Positions 53,125-61,055 of a stretch of DNA of 64,000 nt are shown in pieces. How positions within the stretch are numbered: the stretch's first letter is position 1; every line of letters starts with the position of its first letter. Origin of the DNA: Polyangiaceae bacterium. GTDB lineage: Bacteria > Myxococcota_A > Polyangia > Polyangiales > Polyangiaceae. The stretch covers positions 44,342 to 108,341 of the forward strand of contig JANXOF010000073.1 in assembly GCA_025353725.1 (NCBI GenBank), read 5' to 3'. The notes under the pieces are model-generated. The model was given only the letters and a program-made list of their open reading frames with translations, was not told the origin of the DNA and did no database searches. The position numbers were made by a program, and so were the translations under genes.

Positions 53125-53392
53125 ATGATCAAAATAACGAATGCGCACTATGTCCGAGAAAAAGACATTGGAGCTCACCTTTTCGACAGGTAAAAGAGGG
53201 ATATACAGCATGGCAGGCATAATCGCCAGACCGGGGAGTATGGTCATTCCTCTCCGAGACGACGCTTTTTTTTGCACGTTTTCCCTCGAGCTAGGAGCGC
53301 TCACTTGGCCTCATGGCTTTGACCTAAGCCCGTCCGCAATCCATCGTGAGATGCTGGCGCAAGGACTTCTCTCGAAATCCGCGGAAGCCTAA
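53125..53392 (+). pseudogene. DUF2442 protein gene with frameshift at an A5 run
   Basis: ATG 53125 begins MIKITNAHYVREK, the standard opening of DUF2442. The frame then runs into a TAA about 60 bases later. Skipping one base in the five-A run 53159-53163 joins it to TLELTFSTGKRGIYSMAGI, then DDAFFCTFSLELGALTWPHGFDLSPSAIH, the rest of the domain, ending at 53392. Restored it would be about 88 residues. DUF2442 genes often accompany small toxin-antitoxin-like loci (with DUF4160). Alternatively translation could start at ATG 53150 in the second frame. Confidence 0.65.
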
Positions 53393-53429
53393 GCAATTCT
53401 GAAGTCGCGTTTCTACGTATGGGCGACGC

Positions 53430-54116
53430 CTAAGTGAGAGCTATACCGAGCAGCGCGCATGCTGCCCCGATGCCTGCCAGCGCGAGGCTCGAACGATCGC
53501 GTTCGCTTTTGCCCAAAACGAAACGTGAGGCTGCAACGAGAAGCAACACGGTGCCGAGGCCGACGACCGCGAAGGTTCCGCTGTTTGGCATCGACGTTGT
53601 GCCGAGGGCCGCTAGGATACGCGGCTCGGCGGCGGACGAGGTCGGAGCGGCGCCGGCGGCGACCGCAGCAGCGTCGATACGATGCGCAAAGCGAGCGATC
53701 TCCGCGTCAACACGAAGGAGATCGGGCGTCCGCGTGCTTCCCAGCGTCGTCGCGAGGAGCGCCGCGCGCGCGTTGTTCCACGCCGCAAAAGCCGTGGCGT
53801 TGTCGGCGGTTGCTTCCGCGGATTGCGCTATTCGAGCGAGCCGCTTGAGGCCTTCGGCAGGTGCCGCGCATCCAGGACATCGCGCTTCCGCCGCGGTTCG
53901 GGCGAACAGCAGCGCCTCCGCAGTGTCGCCGCGCACGAGCGCCGCGTCGGCGTCTGCAACCGCCCGCTGCCCTTCGGCCGCAAGGCCTGACCACGCCACG
54001 GCGCAAATCGCGAGCGATACCATCGCGAGGAGCGCGAGCCATTGCCTGGCAGATACGGCGCGCGGTGGCGTGCCAGGCGTGGTTTGCCTTGCAGGTGCGG
54101 GTGTCTTTGCGATCAC
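53430..54116 (-). CDS. Membrane-anchored protein of unknown function
   Basis: The 228-residue protein starts at a GTG overlapping the permease stop (GTGA). It has one N-terminal membrane helix (about 27-47), an Ala-rich helical extracytoplasmic region with a CPGC motif (ARTAAEARCPGCAAPAEG) and TPR-like spacing, and two membrane helices at the C-terminus (about 180-200 and 208-226). Coupling to the ABC permease suggests an accessory role. No family is recognised. Confidence 0.72.
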   Translation of the reverse strand: MIAKTPAPARQTTPGTPPRAVSARQWLALLAMVSLAICAVAWSGLAAEGQRAVADADAALVRGDTAEALLFARTAAEARCPGCAAPAEGLKRLARIAQSAEATADNATAFAAWNNARAALLATTLGSTRTPDLLRVDAEIARFAHRIDAAAVAAGAAPTSSAAEPRILAALGTTSMPNSGTFAVVGLGTVLLLVAASRFVLGKSERDRSSLALAGIGAACALLGIALT

Positions 54117-55045
54117 TGAAAGTCACGCCGACGAAAGACGATAGCGCTCAAGCTGAGAAGAAGAACCGCGTAAAAAAGTGCATTCAACCACGCGTGCCCG
54201 ACGTACGACGCAAGCGGTACGGCGGTGAGCTGCCCGAGAAGCAGCGGCCGCGGCGGAACGTAGAGATTCAAATTCGGAACGATCCGCGCGAGGACGATTC
54301 CAGCGGTTCGCACTGTGTGGCCAAACATGCGCTCCGGAATGTTGCTCAGTGTGTCGGCTGAGCGCCCTATGACAAAGAGGAAAGCCGTGAAAATGGCCGT
54401 CAAGAAGGGCGACGAGAACGCCGAAAAAACCATGGCGATAGCGCCCACGATCGTGACCTCGGCGAGCGTGAGAGCGGCCGAGACCATGACGATCTGCCGC
54501 TCACTTCCGGCGCCATCGCTCAGAAGCGCCATGACCAGGAAGCACACGACAGACCACGGCAGAACGACGAAAACGCGCGCGTGCGTCGCGCGCCAAAGCG
54601 AGAGACCGAGCGCGGCGACCATCGCGCCGAGCACCGCCACCGTGAGTCCGACGTGTTGCTTGGACTGAACCGCGAGTATCGTAAGGACCGTCGCGCCGTC
54701 GAGGGCGATGAAGACGAGAAGCGTCGCTAAGATACCTAAGTACTTACCGACGACATATTCGTGCCGACGCAACCGTCGCGTGAGAATCGGGAAGATCGTC
54801 TTGAGTTCGAGCTCGCGGTAGAGCGACGTCGCGCCGAGAATCACCGAGACAAGAATGGCGTAAAACGAGATCGACGCCGCCCCGATGTCCGCGACGATAC
54901 GCATCTCCTGCCTCACAGACATGGCCGCAATCACGAGCGAGTAGCCCGACGTCGCGAGCGCGAGGGCAAGGAGACCGAACAGAACGCGAGCGCGCACGGC
55001 CTCGCGGTAGGTGTTCATAGCGATGGCGGAGACACGTCCAAACAT
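54113..55045 (-). CDS. ABC-2-type transporter permease
   Basis: The protein (about 310 residues from ATG 55045; TTG 55066 is an in-frame alternative) has six or so membrane helices with the N-terminal amphipathic MNTYREAVRARVLFGLLA, typical of ABC-2/NosY permeases. SIILGATSLYRELELKTIFPILTRRLRRHEYVVGKYLG-like sequence marks the first cytoplasmic loop. No ATPase gene adjoins it, so its motor must be encoded elsewhere. It is coupled to the small membrane protein downstream. Confidence 0.87.
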   Translation of the reverse strand: MFGRVSAIAMNTYREAVRARVLFGLLALALATSGYSLVIAAMSVRQEMRIVADIGAASISFYAILVSVILGATSLYRELELKTIFPILTRRLRRHEYVVGKYLGILATLLVFIALDGATVLTILAVQSKQHVGLTVAVLGAMVAALGLSLWRATHARVFVVLPWSVVCFLVMALLSDGAGSERQIVMVSAALTLAEVTIVGAIAMVFSAFSSPFLTAIFTAFLFVIGRSADTLSNIPERMFGHTVRTAGIVLARIVPNLNLYVPPRPLLLGQLTAVPLASYVGHAWLNALFYAVLLLSLSAIVFRRRDFQ

Positions 55046-55097
55046 GAGTTTAACCGTCCGATTCAAGGAGAGCCGGCGTTCGCCGTGGTGGGGAGCC

Positions 55098-56147
55098 TCA
55101 CGTTCCTACAACAAGGCGCACGCGAGGTCCGATCGAGACGCGGAGAGGTCCTTCGCACGCGTGAAGATCGCCATCAAGCATGTAGCGGATGGGACCTTCG
55201 CCCGATCGAAGCGTCGCGGTGGAAGACGTCGCGTCGAAGGCGAGGCCAGGTTGCATCGGCGCCGCTCGAAAGATCCGCGGAAGCTGCCCAACCAAGCGCA
55301 TCGGGGAGGCGTAAATGCCAAGAATGTGAAATTGCCCCAGCCGCTCTCTGGAGCGATAAAAAGGCCTGAAGCGTAGCCCCATTTGGTCGATGGTCCCAGC
55401 CGCGACGGTGAGGTAGTCGCGCGCCTCCCAGCGCTCGCCGCCGTCGAGTTCGACCGTGCCGCGAAACGGTGCGGCCATGCGCCGAATCATCGCGCCGCCG
55501 ACGACCGCGCTGCCGACGGCTCGAACCAACGTTTTTACGGCCACGAACGGGTTTGGGCTCCCACCAGAATAGTACTCCGACAAGTAGCCGCACACGACGC
55601 CTGTGCCGAAGATAAATCCGTATTTCTCGGCGAGAGGTGGCGCGTCGATACTTGCGTATGTCGACGAGCCTTCCGGGTCTCTCTCGCCCCGCGAAACGTG
55701 GCCTTCGCCATGAGCAGGCTGCCGTTCATTGCTGACGCGGAGCACGTGTCGCTCGACGTTTTGGAGAGGAGTCAGCGCGCGATTCGCATAGGCGCGGGCC
55801 AATCGGCCGAGCAGCCATTCGGGCGAACCGCGCCGCACGCCAACCGCGTTGGCGGTCGTGTTCATTGTCCCGCCCCGCAGAAACGCGATTTGAGGAAGCG
55901 CCGCGCCGCCATAGACGTCAAGAAACCCGGTAATGGTAACGCCGTTCGTTCCGTCGCCGCCGCTGATGGCCAGGACATCGATACCATGGGTGCGAAAGTC
56001 CTCGGCGACTCGGTAGAGCTGTTCAACAGTGCCCGCCTCACGGACGAGGCCATGGTCACCAAGGGCGTCTCCGAGGCGCCGCGACGCGTCGGGATCGTTG
56101 CGATTTCTGCCGCTCCTTGGGTTGTAGATGACCCCTATTCCCGCCAT
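55098..56147 (-). CDS. Diacylglycerol/sphingosine kinase-family protein
   Basis: ATG 56147 gives MAGIGVIYNPRSGRN, the family opening; the frame extends to 56189 without support. The catalytic motif is AISGGDGTNG, followed by LRGGTMNTTANAVGV. Later segments (YGFIFGTGVVCG, YLTVAAGTIDQMGLRFRPF, RYMLDGDLHA) match the substrate lobe. Such enzymes phosphorylate lipids at the cytoplasmic membrane. It is divergent from ygfZ by about 80 bases. Confidence 0.9.
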   Translation of the reverse strand: MAGIGVIYNPRSGRNRNDPDASRRLGDALGDHGLVREAGTVEQLYRVAEDFRTHGIDVLAISGGDGTNGVTITGFLDVYGGAALPQIAFLRGGTMNTTANAVGVRRGSPEWLLGRLARAYANRALTPLQNVERHVLRVSNERQPAHGEGHVSRGERDPEGSSTYASIDAPPLAEKYGFIFGTGVVCGYLSEYYSGGSPNPFVAVKTLVRAVGSAVVGGAMIRRMAAPFRGTVELDGGERWEARDYLTVAAGTIDQMGLRFRPFYRSRERLGQFHILGIYASPMRLVGQLPRIFRAAPMQPGLAFDATSSTATLRSGEGPIRYMLDGDLHACEGPLRVSIGPRVRLVVGT

Positions 56148-56230
56148 CGGGGGGCAGCGTGACGTGGAGGCATGGCGGAGGTCAAGCACTCCGCGTCGAT
56201 TTCGTAGGTCAGTCGTGCGAAAAGAGACCC

Positions 56231-57160
56231 ATGACTCCCTCTACGATGACTCCCTCGCAAGCCGCGCGCGCCGCCCGCGAGACTGTTTTGGTCGTGCCTG
56301 CACGTGACCGCACGGGTGTCCTCGTGACGGGGAAGGACCGCACAACCTGGCTCAACGGCCTCGTGACGTGCGAACTCGCGAAGCGCTCGGCAGGCGAAGG
56401 CGCCTACGGGCTTCTCGTCGAAAAAAAAGGGAAAATCCAAACGGATTTGTTTGTCGTCCCCAGCGCCGACGGTAAGACGCTTGCGCTCGCGCTACCCGAT
56501 TTGCTCGTTGAGAGCGTGATGGAGACACTCGATCACTACCTCATCATGGAGGACGCGGACCTCGCCGGAGCTGATCTTGTGTTCTTCGCCGCCCACGGGC
56601 CGCGCTCCGCGGAGCTGCTTTCCCTCGCGCCTTTCGCGGGGTCGATTGACCTGTTTGGAACCGGAGGTGCCGTTCTCGCCGCGCCCGCGGCCGACTGCAC
56701 CGCGCTCGGAGCGAAGCTCGCGAAAGCCGCCGCGGAACTCGGCGGCGGCATCACGGACGACGCGACCTGGAACGCGGTGCGCATCGATCACGGACTCCCG
56801 CGGTTTGGCGTCGAATTCGACACGAGCCTCTATCCGCAAGAGGCCGCGCTCGAGAAGCTGGCGGTCTCCTTCGACAAGGGGTGCTACCTCGGCCAAGAGG
56901 TCGTCTACATGCTTGAAAATAGGGGACACGTGAAGCGGAAGCTCGTCTCCGTCCGCATCGAAGGCGACGCGGCGCCCGTAGCAGGCGACGTCGTGACGAC
57001 CGAAAGCGGCGAGGATGTGATTGGGGAGCTCAAAAGCGTGACGTTTGGACCGGATTCGAATGCTTTTGTAGGGCTCGCGATGGTCAAGTGGGCGCACACT
57101 ACCCCCGGCACGGCGCTGCGCATCGGCGGCGTTGCGGCAGTGGTTCGCGGTCGGCCTTAG
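56231..57160 (+). CDS. ygfZ: YgfZ/GcvT-like folate-binding Fe-S maintenance protein
   Basis: YgfZ uses tetrahydrofolate to support some Fe-S enzymes. The 309-residue protein has the GcvT fold and the diagnostic KGCYLGQEVV motif, with the conserved Cys. DRTTWLNGLVTCEL and VRIDHGLPRFGVEFD are further family segments. ATG 56231 follows AAAGAG; ATG 56246 is possible. It stands alone here. Confidence 0.92.
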   Translation: MTPSTMTPSQAARAARETVLVVPARDRTGVLVTGKDRTTWLNGLVTCELAKRSAGEGAYGLLVEKKGKIQTDLFVVPSADGKTLALALPDLLVESVMETLDHYLIMEDADLAGADLVFFAAHGPRSAELLSLAPFAGSIDLFGTGGAVLAAPAADCTALGAKLAKAAAELGGGITDDATWNAVRIDHGLPRFGVEFDTSLYPQEAALEKLAVSFDKGCYLGQEVVYMLENRGHVKRKLVSVRIEGDAAPVAGDVVTTESGEDVIGELKSVTFGPDSNAFVGLAMVKWAHTTPGTALRIGGVAAVVRGRP

Positions 57161-57302
57161 CCTCATCGCCGCTCATTGCCCTCAGCCGCATGGCGGGAAC
57201 CGATCGATCGTTGGCCGGTTCAGCAAAGCTCGGGAGGGTTTGCAGAGACATGCTTCTTTCACCGCAACGAAGACGCGTTGCACGAAACGAAGGAACGCTC
57301 CA

Positions 57303-57836
57303 ATGATTGCTCTCAAAGCTGCCTCCGCGACTCTGTTATCGATGACTCTGTTGGCGTGCACGGCGGCGGTCGATCACGACGGTAACGTCAACGTAGACAA
57401 GGCGGAAAGTGCGCTCGGAACTTCGAATTCAGGAATCGCCGTCGAGGCGAGCTATACATTTGGCTACGTTGGCACTCCGACCTACGGCTATGAACCGTTA
57501 GGCACGTTTCTCAATGTCACCGTAGAGATTGACGATGCGCAGATTCGGAAGGAGCACCCACTCTTTGATGGCTTTGAACAACCGTTTGTTTTCGTTCAAA
57601 TCCGCGGCGATGGTGCGAACAACGATCGTCTGACCGCGCTCAACGCCCGACTGGTCTATAAAAACTCTGTGCGAGTCGGGTATTTTGGAGAGCGCTTGGT
57701 GGACCGATACGTCCTCGAAAACCTAAGACTTGATACCCTTGAAGTGTCCAAAGGAATAGCGGTGGGTCTCGACACCAACGTCGGCACGTTATGGGCACAA
57801 GCGCTGAACCAGGACTTTCCTATCGTGCGACGCTGA
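57303..57836 (+). CDS. Small lipoprotein of unknown function
   Basis: ATG 57303, preceded by AAGGA, gives a signal ending in lipobox LLAC. The mature 160 residues are rich in beta-like strings (VEASYTFGYVGTPTYGYEPLG, FVFVQIRGDG, DTLEVSKGIAVGLDTNVGTLWAQ). I do not recognise a family. The AraC-type gene converges on it with a gap of only six bases. Confidence 0.75.
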   Translation: MIALKAASATLLSMTLLACTAAVDHDGNVNVDKAESALGTSNSGIAVEASYTFGYVGTPTYGYEPLGTFLNVTVEIDDAQIRKEHPLFDGFEQPFVFVQIRGDGANNDRLTALNARLVYKNSVRVGYFGERLVDRYVLENLRLDTLEVSKGIAVGLDTNVGTLWAQALNQDFPIVRR

Positions 57837-57842
57837 CCGCGC

Positions 57843-58667
57843 CTACCGTTCGAATCGCTCGCGATAAGCCGAGGGTGATTCGCCGGCGATTCTGCGGAAC
57901 GCTCGCGCGAACGCGCCGAAGCTTTCGAAGCCTACGTTCATGGCGACGCTTGTGACGCGTGAACCCGGTTCGGCGAGTGAAGCCATTGCGCACACCACGC
58001 GAAGCCGAGAGTCGTACGCTCGAAACGAAAGCCCAAGTTCGCGCTTGAATTGGCGATGGAGGCTTCGTACGGAAAGTCGAGCCTCCTTCGCCACGTCAGT
58101 CACGCGAACACGCGTTGCGAGATTCGTTTCTAAATAGGTGACTGCGCGCCGCAACTCAGGACTTTGCGGCACTTGCATGTAAAGCAAACTTGGCTCGGCG
58201 GCCCATCGCGTGGCGAGCTCCGCGAGCAACGAAAAAATCAAGTCGGCCTCGCGTGTCGGCGAGGCTTCCGCGTCGTACGCCATGGCTGAAAAGAGTAGCT
58301 CCTCGCCAAGGCGCGGGAGCTGAAACACGCGGCACTCGGTTGGTGCGGCGTGCGAGGTCACGACGTTTGCAAAGTACACAGTTCGTAGGGCGACTTGCCC
58401 GCGCGCTTCAACCTTGTGTGGAACTCCCGGTGGAATCCACGCGGCACGGCCGGCCGGGAGGAACCAAAAAAGGCCAGAGGCGAACAACGTTAGACTCCCC
58501 TCAGACGCGTAAAGAAGTTGGTGGCGCGCGTGGCTATGGACCTCCGAAGCGAAGCTCCCGCGATCCTCCGCAAAGCCAAAGTTCTGCGCCGGAGCGACGT
58601 CTACGTCGATGTGGGGTTGTCCCTCGGGCGCTACCGCGAACGACGCGAGGCCGACTCCAAGTCTCAC
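57843..58667 (-). CDS. AraC-family transcriptional regulator
   Basis: The 274-residue protein (GTG start) has an N-terminal cupin sensor (HSHARHQLLYASEG, AAWIPPGVPHKVEA) and a C-terminal double helix-turn-helix (LETNLATRVRVTDVAKEARLSVRSLHRQFKREL, VTSVAMNVGFESFGAFARAFRRIAGESPSAYR, each in part). It resembles AraC proteins with a cupin of the PqrA/YdeO kind. It is divergent from the lipoprotein gene at 58771, its likeliest target. Confidence 0.92.
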   Translation of the reverse strand: MRLGVGLASFAVAPEGQPHIDVDVAPAQNFGFAEDRGSFASEVHSHARHQLLYASEGSLTLFASGLFWFLPAGRAAWIPPGVPHKVEARGQVALRTVYFANVVTSHAAPTECRVFQLPRLGEELLFSAMAYDAEASPTREADLIFSLLAELATRWAAEPSLLYMQVPQSPELRRAVTYLETNLATRVRVTDVAKEARLSVRSLHRQFKRELGLSFRAYDSRLRVVCAMASLAEPGSRVTSVAMNVGFESFGAFARAFRRIAGESPSAYRERFER

Positions 58668-58770
58668 GTCGCCAGGCTATCTCGCGGCGCGCGGTTTGCG
58701 GCGTGCAACGTACCCCTCTCTCTCTGTGTGGATGAACTTGACGGACAAGAAAGGCAATGTAGGTTTACGT

Positions 58771-60222
58771 ATGCTTCACCGCTCGCTAACGCATGAAGTC
58801 GAGGCTCAGACAATCGTTCGAAGGCGTCGATTTGTCATCCTGAAGTCACTCGTCACGGTCGGCCTAATCACCGCAAGCGCCTGCGCCTCGCGTGGAGCGG
58901 CGAGCCTAGGAGTTCAAGATAGCCTCATTGACGAACTGAACGAAGTGCCTCACCCGAAGCCGCCTCTACTGCCCTTCGCCGGCGGCGCAGGCGAGTCGAC
59001 GCCTTGGGGGGGCACCGATGCGACGCGGTGGCGGCCCGAGGCCGTGCTCGCCAATGCCTCGTCGGAGGCGCTCAATCGGGCGTGGGCTCTACCGAACGTG
59101 AGAGACGTCGTCGTCGCGGTTCCGACCAAAATGATGAACAGTGACTACCATCCGTACGTTGATGGCCAATCGAACTCGGTGTCGTCCTTCAATGATTGGA
59201 CTGCGAAGCGCCCGCCCCTGGTGGGTACGCTCGTGAAGTTTGTCGATGGGCGCGCGAAGGTCTTTCTTCGCTTCGATCGCACGTTGTCACTGGCCCAGGA
59301 AGCACGCGTCGCGGAGGTTCGCTACACGTCAAACGGTGCTGTGAAGTCGGTGGACGTACCACTCGAACTGGATACGAGTGGCGACGCTACAGGCGAGTGG
59401 GTCGTTCCCGAAGGTGCGGAGATCGGGTCGTTGACGAATTCAAGCGCCGTCGCTGTACATCCGAAAGGCTTTACCGATTGGTTTCCTCTTTGGTTTCGGA
59501 TGCCCGTGCGAGCGACACAAAAACTTCGGGCGAGCAGCATTGCGTTCGCCGACGGACGAAGCCTGTTCGATAGGGAGCGTGTCTCGATTCAAGGCGTGAC
59601 AGCGCCGCCGCTGACGCCTTTCGAGCAGCTCAATACTCACACGTTTAGCGCGCCCTACAATACCCTTCCGACTGTCCCCGCGAGGCCCGTCCCCGGGACC
59701 ATGGTGCCGTTCACGCCGGACAACATCCACGCGCGGTTTCCGACGAGCAAAGGCATTTCGACAGCGACGGGGAAGGGCTGGACGTGGGTGGCAGACGAGC
59801 GCCCCGGTGGGTTTAAGGTGCTCTACACCTGCTTCGAGGCGAGAGATCCGGAACGGGAGGTCGCTGCGAATGGTGGCGTACCGAGCGGCGGCGGTTGGCA
59901 CTACATCGGCGACGCGGCCGAAACGATCGTCAACGATCTCGAAGCAGGCCCCATCGTTGTCGGCGCGGCGACGACCAACCCGCTCGCCCCCTCGGCGCTT
60001 GGGTCGGGCACGTTCGCGTGGGGCTTGTCAGACGTCGCGACGATTCGTTGGCTTTACCCCGGCGAGGCATTTGTCACGCTGCGTGGCGGAATTGAACGGA
60101 GCGAAAGCGGAGAGACCGTCGAGCGACTCAACTACCACTGGTTTATCTTCCACCAGCCGAAGAACGTGTGCACCGAGGAGATCGTGAATCTGGGAGCGGT
60201 ACCGCCGGCCTTTGACCCGTAG
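58771..60222 (+). CDS. Secreted lipoprotein of unknown function
   Basis: ATG 58771 (alternative 58732) gives a basic N-region VRRRRFVILK, a hydrophobic stretch and a possible lipobox TASAC. The mature part of about 450 residues has beta-sandwich-like segments (VEVRYTSNGAVKSVDVPLELD in part; WVVPEGAEIGS) and a C-terminal region rich in Trp and Gly (GKGWTWVADERPGGFKVLYTCFE in part; GGGWHYIGDAAETIV). Two Cys near the end may pair. The family is unknown to me. Confidence 0.78.
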   Translation: MLHRSLTHEVEAQTIVRRRRFVILKSLVTVGLITASACASRGAASLGVQDSLIDELNEVPHPKPPLLPFAGGAGESTPWGGTDATRWRPEAVLANASSEALNRAWALPNVRDVVVAVPTKMMNSDYHPYVDGQSNSVSSFNDWTAKRPPLVGTLVKFVDGRAKVFLRFDRTLSLAQEARVAEVRYTSNGAVKSVDVPLELDTSGDATGEWVVPEGAEIGSLTNSSAVAVHPKGFTDWFPLWFRMPVRATQKLRASSIAFADGRSLFDRERVSIQGVTAPPLTPFEQLNTHTFSAPYNTLPTVPARPVPGTMVPFTPDNIHARFPTSKGISTATGKGWTWVADERPGGFKVLYTCFEARDPEREVAANGGVPSGGGWHYIGDAAETIVNDLEAGPIVVGAATTNPLAPSALGSGTFAWGLSDVATIRWLYPGEAFVTLRGGIERSESGETVERLNYHWFIFHQPKNVCTEEIVNLGAVPPAFDP

Positions 60223-60793
60223 GCATTAGCGAATAGTTCCCCACCGAGCCACCTTTGGTCGCTCACGACTCCAAGATGAGTTGCAGAAAGTTGCGACGTC
60301 CGTTTACAGGCGGCAGCTCGGCACGAGGTGCCATGCGCTCGCGGTGGCCGTTCGCGCAGCGAACTCTGCGCGCTTTCGCTCGCGACGGATTGCACGGGCA
60401 GATTGGCAGGCTTAGCATCGACCGCCTCGCACGCTTCTGCTGTGGCGTTTCGGCACGAAGAGCCATCCCTCCCCATGCTGGTTCGATGCCGATCGTCGGT
60501 GAAGTCCTACTGCGCCCGAGGGCGACAGATTAAATGACTAGATGGATGACTTCGGCCGACCGGCACGCCTTGTGCCTACGTCGGGCAGAGGCGACCGAAT
60601 TGGCGTTTTTCGACAGGAAGCCGCGGCCACAATGTCACTATCCTCATCTCTTGCATCAGGGCTCGTGGCAAAAGGATCTCTTGCCGAAAGCTATGTAATC
60701 CGTTGCACGAGCTGCGGTTGGATTTTTGACGACGGTATCGACGGCACGCTCAATGGCTCGCGCCAACCGACATGAAAGAAAGAGAAAAGTCTG
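60223..60793. other. Intergenic stretch without a supported gene
   Basis: The 571 bases between the lipoprotein and the copper operon contain only short frames that match nothing I know. The frame 60542-60775 has a CTSCGW string but no other support. The copper operon promoter should lie in its last part. Confidence 0.4.
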
Positions 60794-61051
60794 ATGACGG
60801 GCTCATGGTGGTTGATGTGGATGGCGGTAATGTTCCTCTTTCTCGTGCCTCCGATTGGCTACGGCTGGGGCTACCGCGGCTGGGGCGCGCCGTATCCACG
60901 GTATATCCAACGGCGCCGCGGACAGCAGTCCGCCGTCGCCGGTGGTTCTGCAGAATTCGACCACCACGCTTGGGGTTGGGGCGGCGACCTCGTGTGGGGC
61001 GTTCTTCTGGTAGGAATGCTTTGGGCTTCCTTGTCGCTGGCGTGGCGTTGA
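60794..61051 (+). CDS. Small Trp/Met-rich membrane protein
   Basis: The 85-residue protein has two membrane helices: [20 protein letters not shown] at the start and [19 protein letters not shown] at the end. A Tyr/Gly/Arg-rich loop joins them. An A/G-rich run (GAAAGAGAAAAG) precedes the ATG. It ends four bases before copA, so it is co-transcribed with it. Met and Trp richness would suit metal handling, but this is inference. Confidence 0.7.
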   Translation: MTGSWWLMWMAVMFLFLVPPIGYGWGYRGWGAPYPRYIQRRRGQQSAVAGGSAEFDHHAWGWGGDLVWGVLLVGMLWASLSLAWR

Positions 61052-61055
61052 ATTG

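Noticed and set aside
53119..53304. Minus-strand frame of 61 codons
   Set aside because: It is antisense to the DUF2442 gene and has no family match.
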